Origin: a virus
Length of the DNA: 43,613 nucleotides
Strand: one strand, 5' to 3'
Virus record (IMG/VR): IMGVR_UViG_3300020459_000020
Location: 1-43,613 of that record
The notes under the pieces are model-generated. The model did no database searches and had not been told where the DNA came from. It was given only the letters and a program-made list of their open reading frames with translations. Shown here one piece after another: positions 22,801-34,800 of the stretch; positions within the stretch are counted from its first letter, which is position 1; each line of letters starts with the position of its first letter. The position numbers were made by a program, and so were the translations under genes.

Positions 22801-25800
22801 GATGGGCACAAGAAGAATACTATACCCCTCTATTCACTACTCAGGTTGCATATAGAGATTCTACTATAGTTAAAGATACTGAAGGTTTCCCGAATACTAT
22901 TCAAAGAGGAAATAACGACAGATATCTTGATGCTGCTGACCAGATCTGGGCAAACAAAGATATCATTGCTAGAGAAGTCGTTAGCATAATGAATGACCTT
23001 TCTAAGTATGAAACTTTAAACATTCCTGGTGGTCATGTTAATTGTGAAGATGACGTATTAGATATGATTGAAGCGATGGTACATGACCTTCGTTTTGATT
23101 GTAACGAGAAGACATATGATGCTGCTGCATTATATGTTGAGACTGAAGATAATTCACTTAAGCATATTGAAACTGAGTGGGAAGCATCTATCACTGTAGT
23201 TAAGATTCTAAGAGATATCTTATCTGCAACAATGCGTAATGCATTTGGTAGAGATTATGACATGACTAAGGACTTACTTCAGGTACCAGTCCAGAGTTAC
23301 AATCAGAATCCTAAAGATACATTATATGCTGAATGTGCTGATGCTATTGATGGAAACATCAGATACATTGCAGAGCAAGCAGTTTCTGCTGGTTTAGTAC
23401 AATATCAAAACTTAGCAATTCCTGGTGGTCCTGTTAACTGTGTCCATGACGTTACTGATATACTCAGAGCGATGGTATTCAACCTTAAGTATGGTGGTAC
23501 CAATATGCTTCAGTATGCATCTGAATTCTATACTACTTACAATGGTAGTTTAGATCATGTTACTAACGCTTCTTCTGAAACTAATTGGATTATTAATAAA
23601 GCAAAAGAATTAGCAATTCGTGCAATGAAGGGTCAGGTTATTAGTAATAACGCTGGTTGGGAAGTAGATCAAAGATTCTATGATGCTGTCCCAAGACCTG
23701 TAACTGCATTATTCAATTCTAATGAAGATGGACTAATTGCTGGTCAACCTAATACTATTATTACTAGGTCATTTATAGCTGGTGAAGATAAGATATCAAC
23801 AACAGATAGTGGCACTGGTATAGTACCTGGTGAAGATGCTGTATTCCGTTGTATTGCTAAGTTACCAACTAATCCTCTTGATGGTGTTATCTGGGAAGCA
23901 GGTGGTGCTGGTAGTGGTGCTTGGTTTGGTATTAGAGATAGTGGCACATATTTAAGACTTCGTGCTGGTAATGGTGGTAATTCATATTCTGGTGGAGCAT
24001 CATCTACTTCTGATACTGGTCTTGCAATGCTTGACTTACAAATCAGTAACCTATCAACATACTTTGATAATGGAGATCATGAGCTAGTATGGGAGATTCG
24101 TATTGGTGGTAATATAACTGCTGGTAAGGGTAGAGTAGAATTATGGATCGACGGTATTTCTGTTGGATCTGCTGAAACACCTGGTGGTGGATATACTGGG
24201 TTAGCAGGTGGTAATGGTTTATTTGCTGATTCAAATTATGCTGGATTTGGTGTCCAAGGTGGAGATTCAATCTGTGCTGGTGAGCCTTCTACAATTAACA
24301 CATTTACTGTTAATGTCGGTCCTGCTCCTACTATTGCATATGATGTAACTGCTGCTGAATATGATTCATCTACTGGTGACCTAGTGATGGATGTTGGATC
24401 ACATAATCATACAGAAGGCACCTACTTAAGATTAAAGACTAATTCAATTAACTTCACTTGTGATCAAGATGGTAATGCTTCAACGCATTCTTATCCTAGA
24501 TCTGGTGATCCTGCTGGTAATACTGCTATAGAAGTTTTAGAAGTATTTGGTACTGAATGGAAAGCAACTGGTGCTACTTACACTCCAGATTCAGGTATTA
24601 TGACTTTGACAGTTCCTGGACATGGAATGGCAGATAATACAACACATACAGCAACTGATGCTGCATATGATCCTGATACAGGTGTGTTGTCTATTACTGT
24701 TGCTGATCATGGATTTACAACAGGTGATCAAGTTAGAATTCAAAATGGATCTTTAGTATTCACATGTGCTCAAGATAATCATGCTAGTAAGCATGGATAT
24801 CCAAGACCAGGTGATCCAGCTGGTGATCAGTGGTTGTTAGTTGAATCTATTGTTAATGATAATATATTCACTGTTAATGTAGGATCTACACCTAAAGTTG
24901 AATACGATGTTTCTGATGCTACTTACGATCAGAATACAGGTGAATTACAAATGGATATCGGTCAGCATCGTTTCGTTGGTGCTACTACCCATGTTGCAAC
25001 TTATGCTGAATATACTGCTGATAATGGTTACTTAAAACTTACAGTACCTGGACATAAGATTGCTCCTGGTGAGCAGATTCAGATCATGGAAAATTCCATG
25101 ACATTTACTTGCTCAATGGATAATCACTATAGTGATCATGTATATCCAAGAGCAACAGACCCTGCTACACGTAAGTGGTTAGATGTTGTTGAGTCTGATA
25201 TTGAAGGTGGCACATTTACTGTTAACGTAGGTCAATCTCCAATTAAAGGTTTCACACCTACTGCTGCTACATTCAACTCTTCTACTGGTGCTCTTACATT
25301 AACAATAGGATCACATAGTTTAGCAGTTGGCACAAATATTAAGTTAGCACAACAATCTTTAACATTTACATGTGACATGGATGACCATGCCACAAAACAT
25401 AGTTATCCTAGAGGTAACGATCCTGTACATAATGAGCCTATTGCTATTACTGCTGTTACTTCAGATTCTATTACTGTTAACGTAGGTACTACACCACAAG
25501 TTAACTATAATGTCCTTGGTGCTGCATTTAATCCTGCTGATGGTCATCTAAGTATGACACTTGACAGAAAGCATACTTTCAAGACTGAAAGTATTCACAG
25601 TGTTTCTGGTGCAGAATATAACGGTCAAACTGGTTTAATGAGATTAACCGTTGCAGATCATAATTTTGGTGAAGGAGACTTTGTTAAGATTGCTGACGGT
25701 GGAGTAAGTTTCACTTGCTCAATGGACAACTATGCTTCAGTTCATGCTTATCCTAGATCAACTGATCAGATGAGTGGTAAGTGGATGGCAGTGCAGAATG

Positions 25801-28800
25801 TATCCAAAGATCAGTTTGATGTACATGTAGGTAAGACACCTGCTATCCCATTCACAATTTCTGCTGCTGATTTTGACCCATCAACAGGTCTTATGAAGAT
25901 GACCATTGGAGATCATGATTTAAGAGCTGGTAACAGTGTAAGATTAGCGAAAGAATCAATAGTACTTACATGTTATTTGGATGCTCATAATAGCACTCAT
26001 GCTTATCCAAGATCTAATGGTAATGACCCATTCTATAATAAGCCTATCCCCATTCTATATGATGGATCACCTTTAACTGCTACATCTGGTACTTTCTATA
26101 ATCCTACTACAGGTATTATGAGAATTACTACAGATACAGCACATGGATTGCAAGAAGGTAGTGAAGTTAAGTTTGCTCTTAATTCACTTGTATTCCGTTG
26201 TGATGAAGATGGTCAAGCAACTGATCACCCATATCCTCGTGCTGGTGATCCATATGCAAATAGATGGCAACGTGTATTAGGTAGTAACTTAACTGCTAAT
26301 CAGTTTGAGGTACAAGTATTATCATATGCTCCTTCTACAAATACAACAACTCATGTATTCCAAGGTGCTACTGCAAATGGAATTAGTAAGAAAGATGGAA
26401 CAATAACTCTTAACGTAGGTAACGGTGCTATCTCAGATCAGAGTGCACATATCTACATTCCTAATACTGGAATGACTCCAACTAATGTTAATCATAATCC
26501 TACTACAGGTGTTATGACTATCACTGTTGTTGGTCATGGAATGGAAGATGGCGATATGATTAAGATTGCTGATAATGGTATAGTTCTTACTTGTGCATTA
26601 GATGAGCATCAAACAACTCATGCATATCCTCGTCCTTCTGATCCTGCTTCAGGCACATGGTTAAAGATATCGGGTGTAACTGCTGAAACATTTGATGTCC
26701 AAGTACTTGGTGGAAATGCTCCACAAAGTGATACATCAACTCACTTATTCTCTAGTGCTATAGGTAACTGTATTACTAGAGCACAAGTTGTAAGTGGTGG
26801 TATTTACGATCATACCTATTCAACTTCTACTGTTGATTGTTTACGTCATGCTGGCGATAGTATAAGGTTAGCGGATGATGCATTAACATTCACATGTGGT
26901 GCTGATGGAAATGGAAGCAACCATACTTATCCTAGATCTGCTACTACACAGCATACACCAACTGATGTAACTTACAATCCTAGTATTGGACATCTTAAGT
27001 TTACAGTTCCTGATCATGGATTCCTACCTTATTCATATGTCAAGATTGCAGATAATTCTTTGACATTTACATGTAAGAAAGATAATGATGCAACTGACCA
27101 CACATATCCAAGATCAACAGATCCTGTTTCTGGTAAGTGGGTAATGATTCATGATGTAAGTGCTAATACATTTACTGTTGAAGTATTAGATGTTATTCCA
27201 TCTACAAATACTACAGTCCATTCAATTAGTAATATTGCTGCAAACTGTATTACACACAAGAAGGATCACTTCTATGATACAAATATTCCTATTTACGAAG
27301 TAGGTAAGTCATCTCATAGTCCTACAAATATCAGTTACAATCCTACTCATGGTTACATGCAAGTTACTATGAGTCAGAGTTTCTCTGATGCGACAAACAT
27401 GTCACCAACTGGTGCTTCGTTTACTCCTACTACAGGTATTATGAGAATCAATCTTTCTGGTCATTCAGTTAAGAATGGAGATATGATACTTATCAATGAG
27501 GGAGCATTTGTATTCCGTTGTGATGAAGATGGTCAATCATCTGATCATGCATATCCAAGAGCAACAGACCCTGCAAGTAATAAGTGGTTGAAGGCATTTA
27601 ACGTTGGTAGTAATTCATTCGATGTTAACGTTGGTAACTTCTTAGGTGAAGGTGCTATCTCTAACACTACAACTCATGTCTGCACAAACGTCGTTGGATC
27701 AGTTTATAAGGCAAATGACTATGTAATGTTTGACGAGAATGCAATTACATTCCAGTGCACTAAAGATAACAATGCAACTAATCATTCTTATCCTAGAAGA
27801 TCAGATCCTACATTTGGAGATTGGTTACCTATCGCTAATGTAACAAATACTAGTTTCACTGTTTGGATTGGTAAGTCTGGTGTTAACGATGTTTACGATC
27901 ATACATTTGTATCTTGTGCAAATAATGGAATGAAGAGACAGACTGGCACCATCACATTAGATGTTGGTAATGGTCAAATTACTAACCCAACTGCCCACTC
28001 ATTTGTATCTGCTGCAAGTAATGCTGTAAGATCTGGTGGTGCTTATAATCATACATTCGTTGCATCAACTGAGAAGTATACTCCAACTACTGCTAACTAC
28101 AATCCAACAACAGGTTGGATGACTCTAACAGTACCTAATCATGGATTCCTAGATGGTGAGAGTATCATGATTCAGACTAACTCCTTGGTATTCAACTGCC
28201 TAGCAGATAGTAACGCAACTGATCATGCATATCCTCGTGGTGGTGATCCTGCTAGTAACAGATGGTTAACAATCTATAACGTAACTGATGACACATTTGA
28301 TGTTAAGGTACTTGATGAAACACCATCTACTAATCAAAGTCTTCACTTATTTAAGAGTGCTCTTTCTAATTGTATTACAAGAGCAACCGTAGCTACTGGT
28401 GGTAACTACAGTCATAAGTTTATTGCTCCTGCACAACTCACTCCAACGAATGCTACATATACTCCTTCTACAGGTATTATGACATTGACCATTTCTAATC
28501 ATGGTATTAAGAATGGTGGTAGAGTTAAGGTGGAAGATGGATTCGTAACATTTACATGCACACAGGATAGTAATCAGACTAATCATTCATATCCTAGAGC
28601 ATCCGATCCATTTAGTGATGAGTGGATGACAGTTAAGAATGTAACTAAGGATACATTTGATATTCAAGTATTATTCAACATACCTTCTTCTAACACTACA
28701 ACTCATACATTTGTATCTGCTAGACCTCAGAGTGTAACTGTTGCAACTCTAATGAAGGGTAATGATAGTATTAAACTTGCTGCTAATGGATTAACATTTA

Positions 28801-31800
28801 CATGCTCTAAAGATGGTAATTCTACTGATCATGTTTATCCAAGAGCATCAGATCCTGCATACAATAATTCACTTAGAATCATTGATGATGGTGTAACAAG
28901 ACACACTCCAACTGCTGCTTCTTACACACCAGGAACAGGTGTGCTATCACTAACAGTATCCAAGCATGGATTCTCAAATGGAGACTACATTAAGATTGAA
29001 GATTATGCATTCTCCATGTCATGTGATATGGATAATGATTCTAGCAGTCATGCATATCCTAGAGGTACAGATCCTATCAGTGGTAAGTGGGTACAAATTT
29101 CTAACGTATCTACAGATGGTTTTGATGTTGAAGTAGGCACAACTGCTGCTGTTAGTTACACTCCAACTGATGCATCTTACGAACCAACAACAGGTGAGAT
29201 GGAAGTTACCATTGGTAACCATGATCTTAAGGTTGGTCAAAGTGTCCAGATTGCTACAGGTGGTATAACCCTAGAATGTAGTCAGGATAGCTATGGATCT
29301 ACACATGCATATCCAAGAAATACAATTGATAATTTCACACCTACTGATGCTGATTACAGTGGAGAGACAGGTTACTTAACAATCACATCTGCTGCTCATG
29401 GATTAGATAATGGATCACTTGTTAAGATTGATGACAATGCAATAACCTTGCGTTGCACAATGGACGGAAGTACCAGTGACAAGACTTATCCTAGATCTAC
29501 TGACCCTGTAAGTGGTAAGTGGAAGCCTATTGAAAATGCTGCCACAGATACATTTGATATCTTCGTCGGTAAATCTGAATTCAAGAGTTTCGATCCTCAA
29601 AATGTAGACTATAATCCTTCTAACGGTAATATGGTAATTACTGTTGGTCCTGACCACGGTATTACAACTGCACACAGTGTTTATATTAACCGTGAATCAA
29701 TGTGCTTTACTTGTGGGCAAGATTCCTACGGTAGTGATCACTTCTATCCACGTCCTAATGGTAGTGGTGGTGCAACAGGAGATGATCCTGCATACGCTGA
29801 TGCTGTTTCTGTAACTGCTGTTAGTGATAGCACAATTACTGTTAACGTTGGTACTTCTTCTAATACTACTACTCACGTATTCAAACCTGCTGTAGGTAAG
29901 ACACCAACTGGAATTTCATATAGTGGTGCTACTGGTCTTATGACTGTTACTATGGCAAGTCATGGAATGATAGATGGTGAGCAGATCATGTTTGAAGATA
30001 ATTCATTGATCTTCACATGTGGTAAAGATGATCATGCTACTGAGCATGCTTATCCTAGACATGGAGATAATGCAAGTAATAAGTGGTTGACTATTGATAA
30101 TGTAACAAATAATACATTTAGAGTCCAAGTATTAGATAAGATTCCTTCTACAAATACTTCTGCTCATACATTTAAGAGAGCAGTACCTGGTGCTGTTAAG
30201 AGAGGATCAATCAGAGCTGGTGGATCATTCACTCATAGTTTCCAATCATTTGCTTCTAACGGACTTAAGGCAAAGAGAGATAGATCATACGATCATGCTA
30301 TTGAAATTAAGAAGGTAGGTCATGCTAAGTACTCTGCTAGTGGTGCTGCATACAATGCTGCTACTGGTGTATTGACACTGACAGTTGCTAACAACCCATT
30401 TGCTAATGGTGACCATGTAAGAATTGCTGACAATTCATTAGTAATGACTTGCGATATGGATAACAATGCAACTAATCATTCTTATCCAAGAGCAACAGAC
30501 CCTTCATCAGGCAAGTGGTTAGAAATATCTGGTGTTTCTGGTAACAACTTTAATGTTAATGTCGGAACTACACCTCGTGCTAACTACCTAGTTTCTGCTG
30601 CTGATTATACACCTACTACAGGTGATATGGTATTAACTATCGGTAGTCACAGCTATAACGGTGGATCATCACATACAGTAACAGGTGCTAACTATAATCC
30701 TACAACTGGTGTAATGACAGTAACAGTTGCTGATCACGGATTCGTGATTGGTGACAGAGTTAAGTTTGATGATAATTCAATAACCTTCCGTTGTGATGAA
30801 GATGGTCAAGCATCTGATCACTCATATCCAAGATCTACTGACCCAGTTAGTGATAGGTGGTTGGATGTTACTAACATTACTACAGATACATTTGATGTTA
30901 CTGTATTAGATTCAACTCCATCAAATAACACTACAACTCATGCATTCCAGTCTTCTGTCCCTAATGGTCTTAAGGTTGCTCATGAAGCAGTATACATTGA
31001 GAATCAATCATTAGTATTCAAGTGTCAAGCAGATAACTTTGGTAGTGAGCACAAATATCCTCGTGCTAATACACAGGGTGGTGCTACTGCTGATGATCCA
31101 TTCTATGATGAGTCATGTCCTATAGTATCTTCAACTGCTAATACAATTACAGTGCATGTTGGTAAGTCAAGTAACACTACAACTCACCAATTTGTAAGAT
31201 CTGAAAATGCATTTACTCCATCAACTGCATCTTATGTCCCAACAACAGGTGTGATGACAATTACACTTAATGGTCATCCATTTGAAAATGGAGATAAGGT
31301 ACAACTTAAGAATGAGAGTTTCGTATTCCAGTGTCAGCAAGATAATTATAATAGTGATCATGCTTATCCAAGAGCACAAGATCCTGCTGCTAATGATTGG
31401 TTAACAATTTCCAATAAGCAGACAAATACATTTGATGTTAATGTAGGAGTTTCTTCTAATACTACAACTCACCAAATTGAAACTATTCAATCAGGTGCAG
31501 TTATCAGAGGTACAATCAGAGGTGGTGGTGAGTACACACACGCATATGTAAGTGCTACTGCTAATGGATTAGAGAAGAAGAATTCTACAATTACTGTTAA
31601 CGTAGGATCTACAGTTAATGGTAACCATACACATAGATTTGCTTCTGCATCATCAGGTGCTATCACTGCTGGTGGTAACCATACTCATACATTTGAATCA
31701 TTTAAGAATAACACATTACACAGACAGAGTGGTAAGATTACAATTGATGTAAATATCGCTGCTACTGCTGATCTATACGATCATACATTTGTAAGAGCAT

Positions 31801-34800
31801 TACCTGGTGTTGTTATTGGTGGTGGTAATTATCAACATACCTTTATATCTGCTGAGGCAGGTGCTATATGGAAAGCACAAGATTATATTTCTATTAAGGA
31901 TTATGCTTTATCATTTACATGTGATTTAGATGCTCATGGTACTGAGCACTTATATCCAAGACCTACTGACCATGCTCATAACGAATGGTTAGCAGTATCT
32001 AATGTGACTACAGATACTTTTGAAGTCCAAGTACTTAAGGGTGTCCCATCTACCTTCTTAGGATCACATACATTTAAGTCATGTATTGATGATGGTATTA
32101 AGATACAAAATGGTAAGATAAGAATTAACGTAGGTATATCACCTGCTGGTAATACCTATCAACATACATTTGTAAGTGCTAACTCTGGATGTATAATACA
32201 GGGTGGTAATTATAAGCATAACTTTGTAAGTGCACTTTCAAATTCTATTAACGTAGTTAATGATGGTACACAACTTACACCTACTGATGCATACTATGAG
32301 CCAACTACAGGTCAGTTAACTCTAACTGTTTCTGGTCACTCACTACGCACAGATGATGCTATAACAATTGACACTAATGGATTAACATTTACATGTAGTC
32401 AGGATGCTAACCAGACAAACCACGCATATCCTCGTGTGACAGATTATGCTGACGGTAAGATACTACCTGTCCAATCTGTAATGTCTTATGCATATCCATT
32501 CAGGACAGAATTAGCTTACTATCGTTCACGTAGAGTTGATCCTACTTACACAGGTAATGAAGGTTCTATTGTAGAAGGTGAAATTGGCACTCTAATGCAA
32601 TTGGTAACAGATGCTATTAGTAGTCCTAATAGTATTGAAGGTAGATCCTATACACAACCTATATGTTGGCCCGTCAAGTATACACCAGATGTTGTTAAGA
32701 GAGATCTAACAATAACTTATGATAGTGCTGCTGGTGGAGATAATGAGAATGGCACATGGAATCAGACTTGCTCTGAAACTGCATCTGCTATTGCTACATT
32801 GTCTGATATTTACATTGAAACAATTAGTAAAGCAGCAAATGGTCAAGGTAATCATTTATCTACTATAAGCAAGACAAATGCATATAATAATAACAATGAT
32901 TATCAAGAAGGTACATGTTATAACGTAACTTCAAACATTGATACATTGTTTGAAATTATGACTGATACCCTTGGTGCTGGTGCATACAATAGTAGATATG
33001 TTTCTAACATCATACTCTTTAATAAAGATAATATTGCTGGTAGAGCATTTGCTGACTGTCAAGCAAATTATCCAACTACCAATTTAACTATAGACTTTGC
33101 TAATGGTGTCGTTAAGGCATTACGTTATGATTTAGTTACTGGTGGTAATGCTGGAGCATTTAAATACTCACAAGATTGGTTTGATGGTGAAGGTAACTTC
33201 ATAGCATTTACTAATGTAACTAGGACTCATATTCTATTCTGCTTAACTAAGATACGTGAATATTCTAAGAGTATAATTTATGATGCTGAAGCAACTGGTT
33301 GGAATTCATATGCTGTTTATATCCCAGAAACATTAGAGTGGAATAAGGAAGCTGCTGAGTTTATGATTGACACATCACTCAACCCACTTGAATATGCATT
33401 AGAAATGTCTCAGTATCCTACTGAATCAAGAGTAACATTCGTAGCATCTACTGATTGCACAAACAGAGTTACTAAGTATGAGATGGGTGTTGACTATAAC
33501 ACTGATCCTGATCTAGTAAGTCTAACACCTGAAGTTGATGTAGGATTTGACCGTGCTGAATATAGGATTAGAATTGAGCGTCCTAATAACTTCAGACGAG
33601 GGGATGTTCTTACATACATTCCTGCATCTGAGAATGCATTACAAGGTCTTACTAAGCAACCATACTTCTATGTGTTAACTGGTACTGCTCAATGGTTTGA
33701 AATTGGTGCTGAGCCAATTCACGATGGTAGATTTAGATTATTACAAGTAGATAAGTCTAACTCTGGATCTCAGATATTGGCAGTTGAAAGAAGAAGTGGT
33801 ATTACAAGAACTGCTCCTACATATCCAACAGACAATTCAGCATGCCCAATCCAAGGTGGATTTAATGCTGCTGATGTTGTATACGGTAGCACATCTGGTG
33901 CTAATGCTGAGATTGCATCTGTCCTAGCAAATGAAGGTAAGATTTACAAACTCTATACTCATTATCCAACGGTTGCTGGTCAGACTGCTGGTGCTTACGA
34001 TCAATTTAAGAATGGTGAGCAAGTTGCTGTTTCTGGTGCACCTGCTAACACAGGATATGTCCTACAGACATTAACACCTGATTCTGAAACTGGTGCATCT
34101 ATAGTTAAATTAAATACTATTGCTGGTACCATCGCTGATGGAGATGTAATTGAAGGTCTTGATAGTGGTGCAGAACATACAGTCGGTCTTCCATCTGATA
34201 GATTCTTAATCAATGTTAAGAGTGGATCATTCGCTACAGGTGATTGGTTCTTCAGTAAGGTTGGATCCTTAGAAGGATACATGGAAAATTATGTAAGTAA
34301 GTCTGGATCACTAACAGGTAATGAAGGTGGTAGAATTACAATTGATGTTGAAACTTTAGAAGGGGCATGGACTCCTGGTGATGTTATTTACGGTAGTGTT
34401 ACAGATTACATCTTAACCATTAAAGGTATCACTGGACAGCAACTTCAACTTAATCAGTGGATACATGGTACACAAACTCTAGAATTAAATCTAGGTGTAG
34501 CAATCATTGACACAGGTATTTCTGATACATTCAACGTAGGTGATGAAGTATCACTCCTACAAGGTACTGTGCAGAAGAATCCAGGATTTACTGCTGTAGT
34601 AACCAAGTATGTTAATGACACTGAAGCTGGAATCCATAAACTTTGGATTGCTAATTTGAATGATGTTGGTGTTGGTGCTCCTTTAACAGATCTAACTGCT
34701 GGTGGTAATAACATTGGTAAGATAGAAATAGGATCTAACTTCCCAACAATATATGCTGGTGTCCAAACATACACTGAGACCTCATATACATCTTACGCAC

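Noticed and set aside
24298-32475. CRISPR array or DNA-level satellite
   Set aside because: The repetition is at protein level with a period of about 320 bases, varied codons and a continuous reading frame; there are no short identical direct repeats with unique spacers.
24298-32475. Zinc-finger array
   Set aside because: Each unit has one conserved Cys and one conserved His about nine residues apart, without the C-x2-C or H-x3-H pairs of zinc fingers; the strands look like a beta-rich structural repeat.
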